DNA of 38,735 nt, taken from positions 1 through 38,735 of IMG/VR virus record IMGVR_UViG_3300025815_000030; one strand, given 5' to 3'. Positions within the stretch are counted from its first letter, which is position 1; the number at the start of each line of letters is the position of its first letter. Origin of the DNA: a virus. The position numbers and the translations under genes are program-made. Below the pieces are notes generated by a model. It did no database searches. It saw only the letters and a list, made by a program, of their open reading frames with translations, and had not been told where the DNA came from. This document shows positions 19,730-29,046 of this stretch, piece after piece.

Positions 19730-20383
19730 ATGGCACTACCATCAGCAAAACCAGCAGCAGGAGCAGACCCATTGGACAAATCTCTGAGCCTTGAAGCAAC
19801 TCCCTTGGCAACTGAGTATGGATACACCTATGAAGCCGCAGTTGCTGCAAAAACAGAGTGGGATACAAAGGTTTCTTCTGCATTCGCAGCATATGATATC
19901 ACGGATGTCTTTAATGAACTGGAAGGCAGTCAAAATAAATCGGATTATCGTGAATTGATCTATAGGCAATCTGTCTATAATATTATTGGAAGTAACCTCA
20001 CAAACCTCTTTGTCGAGCTTACAGATAAGGATATTGCTGTATGGTATACTCAACAGGCAAGGAAATATCTTCACTATTTTGTCAAGTTGATTCAGAATAA
20101 GATCGAAAGAAATCCCGGTGCCTTTCTGAGTCTGAGTCAAAGTATTCCATTTGATGATATCATTCGACCCAATAAGGAAATTGCCAAGGATATCGTAATG
20201 CTTCCCGGTAAATTCATGAATCCTGTAACAAGGACACGATTTACAAAGGAAGAATATGACCGACACATAGAGTTGTTGGATAGCATTCGTAACACTGTCA
20301 AGGGCATCTATGCTGATGAGGGTGGGGCGGAACTTTATGCGATATATGTCATTGGGACAGGTAGAAACTTTCCGAATAAATAG
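19730..20383 (+). CDS. Conserved structural-region protein of unknown function
   Basis: The 217-aa protein begins with a low-complexity Ala/Pro segment (MALPSAKPAAGADPL), then LATEYGYTYEAAVAAKTEWDTKV, helices (DIAVWYTQQARKYLHYFVKLI) and DIIRPNKEIAKDIVMLPGKFMNP. It is preceded by GGAGG and sits between the PAAR tip and gp25, so a baseplate role is likely. No assignable domain. Confidence 0.72.
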   Translation: MALPSAKPAAGADPLDKSLSLEATPLATEYGYTYEAAVAAKTEWDTKVSSAFAAYDITDVFNELEGSQNKSDYRELIYRQSVYNIIGSNLTNLFVELTDKDIAVWYTQQARKYLHYFVKLIQNKIERNPGAFLSLSQSIPFDDIIRPNKEIAKDIVMLPGKFMNPVTRTRFTKEEYDRHIELLDSIRNTVKGIYADEGGAELYAIYVIGTGRNFPNK

Positions 20384-20388
20384 TTCAT

Positions 20389-20826
20389 ATGTCAACAGCA
20401 TCTTCAGATAAAAACATAGATGGAGTCAGACCAATTGATGTCGTCCCAACTTTGTTTGCAGACTTGTCTCTTGGCTTTAATCTTCATCCAAACACCAAAG
20501 ATATTCGACCTATCACTGACCTGAATGCAGTTCGTTCAGCAGTGAAGAACCTTGTTTTGACGAACTTTGGTGATAGACCTTTTCATCCTGAAATCGGAGG
20601 CAATGTAGCTGGTCTTCTCTTTGAGAATGCTGATTTCTTTACTGCTGATGCAATGAGAACAGAGATTCACAGAGTATTAAGTAGGTTTGAACCTAGAATC
20701 GATAATGTCGTGGTTCAGGTATTTGATGACATTGATCGCAATGCGTTCAAGGTCAATATCGGTTTTAATATCACTGACTCTAGCATAGAGCAGGAAGTAA
20801 ACTTTTATCTCACAAGAATAAGGTAA
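20389..20826 (+). CDS. 25: gp25-like baseplate wedge subunit
   Basis: The 145-aa protein (T4 gp25: 132 aa) matches the GPW/gp25 family: FADLSLGFNLHPNTKDI, LNAVRSAVKNLVLTNFGDRPF, HPEIGGNVAGLLFEN, and the helix TADAMRTEIHRVLSRFEPRI followed by NVVVQVFDD. gp25 is the sheath initiator and belongs to the most conserved proteins of contractile tails (TssE in T6SS). The PFHPEIG motif corresponds to the family's EPR-type core. gp6 follows 6 nt later, as in other T4-like phages. Confidence 0.95.
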   Translation: MSTASSDKNIDGVRPIDVVPTLFADLSLGFNLHPNTKDIRPITDLNAVRSAVKNLVLTNFGDRPFHPEIGGNVAGLLFENADFFTADAMRTEIHRVLSRFEPRIDNVVVQVFDDIDRNAFKVNIGFNITDSSIEQEVNFYLTRIR

Positions 20827-20832
20827 TCCAAC

Positions 20833-23217
20833 ATGGCAGGAAAAAAACTCAATGTAACGGAACTAGACTTTGATGCAATCAAACAGAACATCAAGGACTA
20901 CTATAAGCGAGATGGAGGACCATATAAGGATTGGGACTTTGAGGGTTCTGGTCTGAATCATCTTCTGGATATCCTTGCATACAACACACACTATAATGCG
21001 ATTCTTGCTCACCTTGCTGCCAATGAAGGTTTCATTGGATCTGCCCAGCTAAGAAAGAATGTTGTTGCTCGCGCCAAGACTCTTGGATATCTACCTCGTT
21101 CATTCACTGCTGCAACTTCTACCATCAAATTGACTGGTGCAGATGTTGGTAGCCTTACAACAGTTCCCAAGAACACTGTTTTCTCTACCTCTGTTGGCGG
21201 CAATTCATACGAATTCATTACACTGAATGCCTTCACTGGAACCTTCGGGGCATCTGGAAAGGAGATTCAGGTCAAGCAAGGAACTCTCAAGACAGTCCAG
21301 TATACATTCGATGCTTCTGATACCAATGTGAGATATGAGATTCCTGATTCCAAGGTTGATGTCTCTACTCTCAGAGTCACTTCATTTCCTCATGGTAATA
21401 CCTCAAGCAGCACTCTCTATACAAAGTTTACTGAGTTGTCTAATGTGACTTCAACCAGTGATACATATTTTGTCTTTGAGAATCCAAGTGGGTTTTATGA
21501 AATTGAATTTGGTAACGATGTTGTTGGTAAAAAACCATCACCCGGAAGTGTAATTTCTATTGAGTATCTTTCCACTGATGGGGCTGAAGCCAATGGCGCA
21601 TCTGAGTTTACTCTGAGCAGCAATCTTTCATCCTCTGGTGGATTAGTTCTTACAGATATTGTTGTTTCTAGTGCCACTATTTCTTCTGGTGGTGGTGACC
21701 GTGAATCCATTGAAGAGATTCGTTTCAATGCTCCACTAAGTTTTACCTCTCAGGACCGTGCTGTTACTGTGGATGACTATAAGGCTCAGATTCTCAATGC
21801 CTCTGATGCAACTGCTGTTTCCGTCTGGGGTGGTGAGGATAATGATCCTGTTGACCTTGGTGCTGTTTATATTAGTGCCAAGCAAGCAGACAATGCCGTT
21901 CTTACTGATTCTCAAAAGTCAGACCTTAGAAAACTTTTAAGAGATAAAGGCGTCTTGACGCTGAGACATGAATTTGTTGATCCGAAATTCATCTATATCT
22001 ACTTTGATATCTTTAGCAAATTCAATCCCAACTTGACGACACTGAATTCTGATACTCTGGGTGCAAAGATTACCACCACGGTAAGTAATTTTGATTCCAC
22101 TGCCTTGATTGAATACAACTCAATTTTTAGATTCTCCAAGTTTCTTCGGGAGATCGATAACACAAGCCCTGCTATTCTTAGCACTGCTGCTAGACTCTAT
22201 GCATATCGTAAACTAGAGTTGAACCAAAAACTTTTTGATACGGATACAGACACGGTAAGTGTAGTTGATTTAAGTGGCAGGAACGCGGTTCAGGAATGGA
22301 AACCAAACAGATTCTTTCCTGAAGATGACCTGTTTTTCTTTGGTAACAATGTCTACAAGGTCACCAAAAGTGGTCAGACTGGCAGAAATGCACCAAAGAC
22401 AAATGGGGACGGAACATCAAACACCCTTGAGTATAGTTTTGAGGGTCTGTTCTCTGAAAAAGCCTTGACAGACCAAGAGAAAAAACTGCTATCATTTGAC
22501 TTCACCTTTGCACTTGATGAAGAGGAAACTGATATTGTCTATAGTAAAGAAACTGCTACAGATAACTTTAAGATTGGGGGACAGATTTATCGCTTTGGGA
22601 CACAAAAACTTGACAATCTTCCTTCTCATATTCTTGCGCTCACAATATATCAAACAGTAGATGGTAAAAGAAGTCACTACAGCACAGGAACAGAGACAGG
22701 TTCAGTATTTTATGGTCTTGTCAATGTTTCAACTGGTGTTGTATATCTTGGTAAACCAGCAGCAGAACTTGCGGGTGTTGCCAATAAAAGGGGTGCAGCG
22801 TTCACACCCAGTAAGGAGTATAGGGTTGGTGATATCTTTCATATCAACAGTTATGTGTATGAAGTTACTGCTGCTGTTGATGGGGAGGATGATGACGCAA
22901 CTGCAACCAGTGGAACAACCACACCTTCCAACTCCAAGGATGAGGGATTGGTTTCCGGTGAGATTACCTATAAGTTCGTGAGAGAATATATCAATATTCA
23001 GAAACTGCCTACGATTGATGATGCTGCGAACAATAAAGTAATCAACCTATACACTCGCCCTGCATCAAATGACATTGCAGCAAAGAGAAATACGATTATT
23101 GAAATTGATGATACCTTGACATCAATAACAGCAGAGATTGATGATGCTGCTCTTAGAGGTAACAACTCAGCTATCAAGGACTATGTAACACATAACAGAG
23201 ACAAAGATATCACGTAA
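20833..23217 (+). CDS. 6: gp6-like baseplate wedge subunit
   Basis: The 794-aa protein (T4 gp6: 660 aa) carries the conserved N-terminus of the family: KLNVTELDFDAIKQNIKDYY, DWDFEGSGLNHLLDILAYNT, and LAANEGFIGSAQLRKNVVARA followed by KTLGYLPRS. The middle shows a baseplate J-like region (RESIEEIRFNAPLSFTSQDRAVTV, then DDYKAQIL). The C-terminal 250 residues hold two segments with YSFEG and YKFV ends (FFGNNVYKVTKSGQTG; FHINSYVYEVTAAVDG) that resemble small carbohydrate-binding-like repeats. gp6 forms the iris ring of the baseplate. Upstream AAGG is a modest ribosome-binding site. Confidence 0.93.
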   Translation: MAGKKLNVTELDFDAIKQNIKDYYKRDGGPYKDWDFEGSGLNHLLDILAYNTHYNAILAHLAANEGFIGSAQLRKNVVARAKTLGYLPRSFTAATSTIKLTGADVGSLTTVPKNTVFSTSVGGNSYEFITLNAFTGTFGASGKEIQVKQGTLKTVQYTFDASDTNVRYEIPDSKVDVSTLRVTSFPHGNTSSSTLYTKFTELSNVTSTSDTYFVFENPSGFYEIEFGNDVVGKKPSPGSVISIEYLSTDGAEANGASEFTLSSNLSSSGGLVLTDIVVSSATISSGGGDRESIEEIRFNAPLSFTSQDRAVTVDDYKAQILNASDATAVSVWGGEDNDPVDLGAVYISAKQADNAVLTDSQKSDLRKLLRDKGVLTLRHEFVDPKFIYIYFDIFSKFNPNLTTLNSDTLGAKITTTVSNFDSTALIEYNSIFRFSKFLREIDNTSPAILSTAARLYAYRKLELNQKLFDTDTDTVSVVDLSGRNAVQEWKPNRFFPEDDLFFFGNNVYKVTKSGQTGRNAPKTNGDGTSNTLEYSFEGLFSEKALTDQEKKLLSFDFTFALDEEETDIVYSKETATDNFKIGGQIYRFGTQKLDNLPSHILALTIYQTVDGKRSHYSTGTETGSVFYGLVNVSTGVVYLGKPAAELAGVANKRGAAFTPSKEYRVGDIFHINSYVYEVTAAVDGEDDDATATSGTTTPSNSKDEGLVSGEITYKFVREYINIQKLPTIDDAANNKVINLYTRPASNDIAAKRNTIIEIDDTLTSITAEIDDAALRGNNSAIKDYVTHNRDKDIT

Positions 23218-23219
23218 TT

Positions 23220-26200
23220 ATGCACGATTCTGTTGCCAATGCCACACCAAGAGCGCATGAGTCCGCAAGGGTAAATGATCTTTTACCAGAGCAACTCAGA
23301 GGTTCTTCACAAAACCTTGTCAACTTCCTCAAGGAATACTATGACTATCTGAATCAGGATGGTCTTCCTTCCAAGGAACTTCGTCATATCGTTGTGGAGA
23401 ATGATATTGATGAAACATCTGCAAAGTATCTTGACTCGATTCAGGATGAAATTGCATCGATTGTTCCCAATTCAGACTACATGGATCGAGTAACTCTGTA
23501 TAAGAGAATTGTCCACTACTATCGCTCCAAGGGGACCATTGAATCAGTTTATACTTTCTTTCGCATCTTCTTCAATGATGTAGATGACCTTCAGATTGAG
23601 TATGGAGACAAACCATACACCTATCGTATTCGAACATCAAAACTTCCTGCTGGTGGTCAGGAATGGAGAAGTAAATTCCGCAAGCTTGCTCATCCTGCTG
23701 GTCTTAAATTTAACGTCGCAACTTTGGTTGAGGCTGGTGTTGTTGGTGGTGGAGATTTGTCCAAGGTAAGACCGGGATGGGACCCTGATTACTGGTTCGA
23801 TGGCGACTCCCAGAATGAAGATTATTGGGCAGAACATGATAAGTGGCATTATGATCTCCTCCCTCCTAATCGCAGAAAGGAGATAGAGACTTTTGCAGAA
23901 CCCATCTTGAGGTACGCCTTGGATAAGGAATCCAGTATTTCGGGCGCATCAGGTTTTGTAGTCGAGGAGGTTACGAACACGATAGAGGGTCAAAATGGTT
24001 ATATCAGCCCATCTCAAGGACCCACATGGAATAGCACAGAGGAAGCTTTTGAGTTTGATGGAGTTGATGATAGAATTTATGCCAATACAGATTTTAGAAT
24101 GGATGGTCTGGACCCTTCGAACGAAGGGGATCTCAGTTGGGACTACTTCACTGATTCTGAAGGAAACCGAGTTGGTCTATACCAGTTTGATGAGGAAGAT
24201 GCCTTTACAATTTCATTATGGCTGAAGACAAGCCAGACAGCAGACAGTATTCTGGTTTCTTCCCGTGATGCAAATGGTGTTGGTCTTGGGAAGATTGATG
24301 AGAAGTTTGCTGTGATTTACATTCAGGAAGGTGGGGACTCTGATGCATCAGATGGTATTCCAGTGATTCTTTCATCAACCACCTCAATCGCTGACGGTCA
24401 ATGGCACCACTTGGCGTATGTCTATGATGGAAACCGCTCAGGTTCCCTCTGGGTTGATGGTGTGAAGGAAGCCACAGACACAAGTATCAACCTTGAGTCT
24501 TTCTTGGATGATGGTGTTTCCCGACAACACACTTTCCATCTGTCACAAATCATGGGAGGGTATGTTCCTAATGAGTCTCAGGGGAATGAGGGAACTGTCC
24601 ACACATCAGGGTATCTCCGAGATTTTCGAGTCTATAATTCAAATCTCACTGTCCTGAACGCTCGATTTCTATATGGGTCTGGAGCTAATTCCACGGCAAA
24701 TCCATATCAAGCTCTTGACCTAGACCCATTCACTGCATACTTTCTTTCCAAGTATGAACCTCCGGTAGATGTCTTGGTGAAAACTCTGGTCAATGCACAG
24801 GCTGGTCTTCGCTGGAGGTCTGGTGCAATTGACAGAATCAGTGGAGATGATTATGCAGCAAACATTTATGGTGATGATTCTGATGGTGAAATCTATGGTG
24901 ACCCGCCAGCAGAAATTATTGAATCTCGCGTTCTTGATATCATGTTTGTCATGTCTCCTTTCCTTGAGGATGCCAGAGATTCCTTTGTCCATACTCAATA
25001 TCAAGCACAAGATAAATTCTTTGACCCCGGTGAATCTATTGGCTCATATGCAAAGCTAGACTTCAATGAACTTGAGAAGGAATTTGACTTTAGTGTAAAT
25101 CGTTCACCATTTTCTGTCTTTGGGGCTGATGTTGATGTCATTCCTCATACACTTAAATTCCTTGAGGGTGTTAACGATTCTGATGATGCAAATATCAATG
25201 AGCGTGCATCCGAAGACGGTGATGGTCTACGCATTCAATTGAATAGTGCCACTTCAGCGGGTAATAATTTTAAATTCAATATTAACCTTGAGAACGAAGA
25301 CAATCTTGATGATGCCGATTACACTTTGTATGATGACTCTGATAACTACAATGATTCTCAGGGAGATGCATTCTTGATTGTTCGCCCAGAAAGATATCAA
25401 GACTATAATCAGGAAATTCTGAATAATGGATACTATGCAGCAGGGGCAAGCACTACTGCATACCTCAAAGTCTATCAAGCCAATACAGCATCTCAAACTG
25501 TTGGTGTTCCACTAACAATTACAGCAGAGAGTGCTACTGCAATTGATACTACCGTGCAAGGTGTGTGGGGTTGGGGAACGATTAACAGTGATGGCTCCAT
25601 TTTGGATATCAATATTGTTGATCAAGGGGCAGGGTTTACAACCACGCACACAATTGCTGATGTGGAAGACAATGTGACAGATAAGACTACACCAGATCCT
25701 CATTATTTGATTAAGGTTGGAATGGAATGGAGTGAAAGTTCTACATATGTTGTGGGTGACCATCTTTATAATGGAGATGAATTGTATGAGGTCACTGTTG
25801 CAGGAACAACTGGATCAACTGCGCCAACACACACATCAGGGAGTGCCGTTGACGGTGATGTGACATTCCTTCATATTGGTAAGGTTGCCAAGGCAGTTGT
25901 CCAGACTTTTGATGAGTCAACAAATACTACTGTTGGTAAAGGTGGCATTGGTTCTTGGGGATGGATTACGAAGGGTTCTGGATATAAGACTCTTGCTCCT
26001 AGCCACTCTGATGGTTTTGATTATGACCAATCCCGTTGGAGACTAGGAACTAGAGCACAAAACAACGAGGATCACCTTCACAACGTAAGGTGGACATCTT
26101 ACATTCAAAATACAGCAGGGTCAAATGCAGACATCAACACATCAGATGGACCCGGATATCGCCCTTGGTTTATTGATGGTCTTCAAGACCTGACTTCATA

Positions 26201-26363
26201 TCCACTAGAATGGCACTACCAGAACACTCAACTCACGAATGGAAACACATCTACAATACGACTAGATATTGTAGACGATGGTTCTTCTGAAGGAACAGGA
26301 ACACTTAGAGTTAGATCTTTGGACTATAGAACTTTGACAGATTCAATCTTTATTGAAGAATGA
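23220..26363 (+). CDS. 7: gp7-like baseplate wedge protein with LamG-like insert
   Basis: The 1047-aa protein (T4 gp7: 1032 aa) begins with a gp7-type N-terminus of marine T4-like phages (NDLLPEQLRGSSQNLVNFLKEY, YYRSKGTIESVYTFFRIFFND; LPAGGQEWRSKFRKLAHPAG). Residues of about 255-490 form a concanavalin/LamG-like domain: FEFDGVDDRI, AFTISLWLKTSQTADSIL, GQWHHLAYVYDGNRSGSLWV, and GYLRDFRVYNSNLT. The remaining part is beta-rich with a YVVGDHLYNGDELYEVT repeat similar to that in gp6. gp7 is a core wedge protein between gp6 and gp8; the lectin-like insert suggests glycan contact. Position between gp6 and gp8 supports the call. Confidence 0.8.
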   Translation: MHDSVANATPRAHESARVNDLLPEQLRGSSQNLVNFLKEYYDYLNQDGLPSKELRHIVVENDIDETSAKYLDSIQDEIASIVPNSDYMDRVTLYKRIVHYYRSKGTIESVYTFFRIFFNDVDDLQIEYGDKPYTYRIRTSKLPAGGQEWRSKFRKLAHPAGLKFNVATLVEAGVVGGGDLSKVRPGWDPDYWFDGDSQNEDYWAEHDKWHYDLLPPNRRKEIETFAEPILRYALDKESSISGASGFVVEEVTNTIEGQNGYISPSQGPTWNSTEEAFEFDGVDDRIYANTDFRMDGLDPSNEGDLSWDYFTDSEGNRVGLYQFDEEDAFTISLWLKTSQTADSILVSSRDANGVGLGKIDEKFAVIYIQEGGDSDASDGIPVILSSTTSIADGQWHHLAYVYDGNRSGSLWVDGVKEATDTSINLESFLDDGVSRQHTFHLSQIMGGYVPNESQGNEGTVHTSGYLRDFRVYNSNLTVLNARFLYGSGANSTANPYQALDLDPFTAYFLSKYEPPVDVLVKTLVNAQAGLRWRSGAIDRISGDDYAANIYGDDSDGEIYGDPPAEIIESRVLDIMFVMSPFLEDARDSFVHTQYQAQDKFFDPGESIGSYAKLDFNELEKEFDFSVNRSPFSVFGADVDVIPHTLKFLEGVNDSDDANINERASEDGDGLRIQLNSATSAGNNFKFNINLENEDNLDDADYTLYDDSDNYNDSQGDAFLIVRPERYQDYNQEILNNGYYAAGASTTAYLKVYQANTASQTVGVPLTITAESATAIDTTVQGVWGWGTINSDGSILDINIVDQGAGFTTTHTIADVEDNVTDKTTPDPHYLIKVGMEWSESSTYVVGDHLYNGDELYEVTVAGTTGSTAPTHTSGSAVDGDVTFLHIGKVAKAVVQTFDESTNTTVGKGGIGSWGWITKGSGYKTLAPSHSDGFDYDQSRWRLGTRAQNNEDHLHNVRWTSYIQNTAGSNADINTSDGPGYRPWFIDGLQDLTSYPLEWHYQNTQLTNGNTSTIRLDIVDDGSSEGTGTLRVRSLDYRTLTDSIFIEE

Positions 26364-26367
26364 AGCG

Positions 26368-26375
26368 TATAAATA
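26368..26375 (+). promoter_or_regulatory. T4-type late promoter TATAAATA upstream of gp8
   Basis: An exact TATAAATA lies in the 35-bp gap between gp7 and gp8, 23 nt before the gp8 ATG. With T4 late spacing the leader would be about 18 nt. It gives gp8 and the adhesin region a separate late start. Confidence 0.75.
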
Positions 26376-26398
26376 AAGCAAATACTTAACACACTATT

Positions 26399-28009
26399 AT
26401 GGCAGCAATTATCACAGACGATTTTAGAAGAAACGCGGCACAACTCCTTGTAAGTGATGTCACTACTGGTGGCAGCAATTACTACGTGGGCATTGGTAAA
26501 TCAGATGCATATGACCCCGATAGTGCTGGTTTGGCAGAAACCGATGGCTCTTTTTCTTTGCCTGTTCCAGCAGCAAGTCGCGCAGAAGAACTTGAGGTTC
26601 TTAACAACCTTGCAACACTTTCAAAGGTGGGAACCAATAGTGCTTTCCGAGTGATGCCGCGTGTGTATTATCAGGCAAGTAAGCGTTATAAAGTGTATGA
26701 CCCCAATGACGCAAACTGCTTTTTCGCAGAGACCGTTGATGGTGTTGAGTTTGAGCCATGCTATGTCATTAATAGTGACCTTGAAGTCTTTATCTGCCTG
26801 AAGAATGATGGCACTACGACTTCTAACAGTGATGATGAACCTACAATGACTGCTACCTTGAATAGCATCTTTGGTGCGACTGAGACAGGTAAAAATAATG
26901 GTTTGATCACAACTGCTGACGATGATTTTCGTTGGGCATATGTCTGCACACTGAATCGTGATAGTGGATTCTTTACCACACAATTTGCTGCTATTGGTAA
27001 CGCTGGTTCTAGTGCTGTTGACAATCCTGCTTTGACTGCATATAGTGGGAGCGACCATCCATCTGAAACCTCTGGTGGATTGATTTATGGATTCAAAGTC
27101 ATTGATGGTGGTTCTGGATATACTGCTGGTGACCTCACTGTTAATTGCACTGGTCTGAGAACTGATGGCACTGGTGGTGATGATACTGACCTTGTTCAGT
27201 TTAACCAAAGCATCGATTGCACTATCACTGTTGATGGCGGGGCAATCACACAATGCGTTACCAAGCTTTCATCTAGTCAGATTAATACATCCAATATTCT
27301 AGGTGTTGTAAACGCAAATGCCGTTGTCGATGGCGTGAATAAGACTGCAATCCTAGAACCAATGATTCTTCCTCTGGAGGGTGTTGGAACAGATAACCTC
27401 AAGTTGCTTCCATCTTACTATTGTGGTATTCGTGCCAACTTCGAAGACGACCTTGGTGGTGATGGTCTTATCATTCCTTTTCGTCAGGTTTCTCTGCTGA
27501 AAGATCCTTCACTTGGCAGTGGTGATACTCCTAGTGCTACATCTTCGTATGCTGCTGGTGATGCTGCTAAGGCTCTACGTTATGTTACATGCACTGCATC
27601 ACTTCCTGCTGGTATTACAACAGGAACAGTTTTGTTTGATAATGTAGATGGAGACACGACCATTCAACAGGCTATTGAGGGTGAAGTTCCCATCATTATT
27701 TTCGACCACCTCGATACAGACCTTGATCGTTTGTATTATCATCAAAACTTTGATGATGATGATTCTCAGAATCTCTTGGAACTTGCAAGCGGCAGAACAT
27801 TGAGGAATGAAGCTGGCGATACCATTGCCTATACTGGTGCGCCACAGTATCCAGAGTTTACTATTGTTGACTACACAAATGCAAATACATCTACTGGCAC
27901 AGAGAAGTATGGCAGATTAAACAGTGAGGTTCTGTTTATTGAAAACCGTTCATCTGTCACTCGCGCCACTGACCAAATCGAAGAAGTCAGAATGATCATT
28001 CAATTCTAA
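26399..28009 (+). CDS. 8: gp8-like baseplate wedge protein
   Basis: The 536-aa protein starts MAAIITDDFRRNAAQLLVSD and continues YYVGIGKSDAYDPDSA, LNNLATLSKVGTNSAFRVMPR, FAETVDGVEFEPCYVINSD and DDFRWAYVCTLNRDSGFF, the conserved first half of gp8 in marine T4-like phages. The second half contains GGSGYTAGDLTVNCTG and the closing LNSEVLFIENRSSVTRATDQ, then IEEVRMIIQF. T4 gp8 has 334 aa; this longer form has an inserted beta-rich region. gp8 is a wedge protein that binds gp7 and gp10. It has its own late promoter. Confidence 0.87.
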   Translation: MAAIITDDFRRNAAQLLVSDVTTGGSNYYVGIGKSDAYDPDSAGLAETDGSFSLPVPAASRAEELEVLNNLATLSKVGTNSAFRVMPRVYYQASKRYKVYDPNDANCFFAETVDGVEFEPCYVINSDLEVFICLKNDGTTTSNSDDEPTMTATLNSIFGATETGKNNGLITTADDDFRWAYVCTLNRDSGFFTTQFAAIGNAGSSAVDNPALTAYSGSDHPSETSGGLIYGFKVIDGGSGYTAGDLTVNCTGLRTDGTGGDDTDLVQFNQSIDCTITVDGGAITQCVTKLSSSQINTSNILGVVNANAVVDGVNKTAILEPMILPLEGVGTDNLKLLPSYYCGIRANFEDDLGGDGLIIPFRQVSLLKDPSLGSGDTPSATSSYAAGDAAKALRYVTCTASLPAGITTGTVLFDNVDGDTTIQQAIEGEVPIIIFDHLDTDLDRLYYHQNFDDDDSQNLLELASGRTLRNEAGDTIAYTGAPQYPEFTIVDYTNANTSTGTEKYGRLNSEVLFIENRSSVTRATDQIEEVRMIIQF

Positions 28010-28011
28010 AG

Positions 28012-28539
28012 ATGCCTATTGAACCATCATATGCATTCAATACATTCAACACTATGGGAGCCTCAAACGGCTCCGGTGTTGAGATGACTGATAGCTTTGA
28101 GGACTTTCGTAAGAAGACCAATGGTATCATTAATCGGATTGAGAATTTTGCAGTAGCACCAGTAGCGTATGGTCTAGTGACATGGACGCTTAATGGTAAC
28201 ACTCCTACATTTTCTATTGAGAATTCATTCAATGTCAAGGAGATACGCTTCGATACTGAAACTGGAATCAAGATTAATTTTAATAAACCCACAAAGGATT
28301 CAAACTTTATGCCTTATGGAAATCTGGGTTCCAGAGATTCCACGATAAGCCCAAGTGGATGGGGTAGCACTTCCGAAGGAAGAGACACAAGAAATAAGAC
28401 TGATTTTGGAACAGTTGTTTTTCACACACCAACAACAACTTCAATCAATATGTTTCTCTATCGAGCAGGTTCTAAGAACTATGCAATAACCGATGGTGGA
28501 TGGAGGTCTGCATCCTTTATCATATTTGGATTACTATGA
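28012..28539 (+). CDS. Fibre/baseplate-peripheral protein, member of a local paralogous family (copy 1)
   Basis: The 175-aa protein contains MTDSFEDFRKKTNGIINRIENFA (about residues 25-47), which recurs as SFDRWRRKTNGITKFLVDRK in the lectin gene, and then a beta-rich part with INFNKPTKDSNFMPY, DTRNKTDFGTVVFHT and SASFIIFGLL at the end. A helix followed by a beta domain is usual in trimeric tail-fibre heads. It starts 2 nt after gp8 and overlaps the next gene (ATGA). Function is inferred from position only. Confidence 0.7.
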   Translation: MPIEPSYAFNTFNTMGASNGSGVEMTDSFEDFRKKTNGIINRIENFAVAPVAYGLVTWTLNGNTPTFSIENSFNVKEIRFDTETGIKINFNKPTKDSNFMPYGNLGSRDSTISPSGWGSTSEGRDTRNKTDFGTVVFHTPTTTSINMFLYRAGSKNYAITDGGWRSASFIIFGLL

Positions 28540-29042
28540 TTTCAGAAAATGTAATACCAATTACTAGCTTTGGAAATGTTGGGATTTCGAAAGACTATGA
28601 TGTTCAGGAGTGGTCTGCTTGCACGAATGGAATTATTAATGCAGTCAATGGCACTACTAGAGCATTTGCCACAACATATCTTCTATATGATAATGTCAAT
28701 AGTTCAATAATCAAATCAAGTAACATTAGCACTGTTACGCTCGATCCTGCTGGCTACTGGTCCTTGACGTTTGAGACTGAATATGATAGAGACTATATTC
28801 CGTTTGTGAATGCGTATAGAAACGGCGCAGGCGAATTTCCAGTCAGGTCAGACCTTCTTTTTGCTGGGTATCGTGGCGCAGACACATCTGGTATTGATGT
28901 TCTAGTATCTTGGACTGACCCTAACAGTTTTCCCCGTGGTGGGGGTAACAGTGATGATACAAGATACAATGCTGCGAAGTCAATGAGCGGCATTTCTGGT
29001 GCAGATGGTGGATTTGAATATTTTTCAGTTGTAATCTTTTAA
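28536..29042 (+). CDS. Fibre/baseplate-peripheral protein, local paralogous family (copy 2)
   Basis: The 168-aa protein from ATG 28536 (4-nt overlap with the previous stop) has the same order: a short lead, a helix with WSACTNGIINAVNGTTRAFA, then beta segments (YWSLTFETEYDRDYIPFVNAY; GIDVLVSWTDPNSF) and a closing YFSVVIF that parallels SFIIFGLL and VSIVVY in its neighbours. Similarity is at the level of pattern, not strong identity. It is probably a trimeric adhesin or fibre tip component. Confidence 0.68.
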   Translation: MISENVIPITSFGNVGISKDYDVQEWSACTNGIINAVNGTTRAFATTYLLYDNVNSSIIKSSNISTVTLDPAGYWSLTFETEYDRDYIPFVNAYRNGAGEFPVRSDLLFAGYRGADTSGIDVLVSWTDPNSFPRGGGNSDDTRYNAAKSMSGISGADGGFEYFSVVIF

Positions 29043-29046
29043 AATT

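Noticed and set aside
20376-20389. AATAAATA just before gp25 as a late promoter
   Set aside because: It is formed by the last codons (Asn-Lys-stop) of the preceding gene and lacks the first T or C of the box; it could be weak at best.
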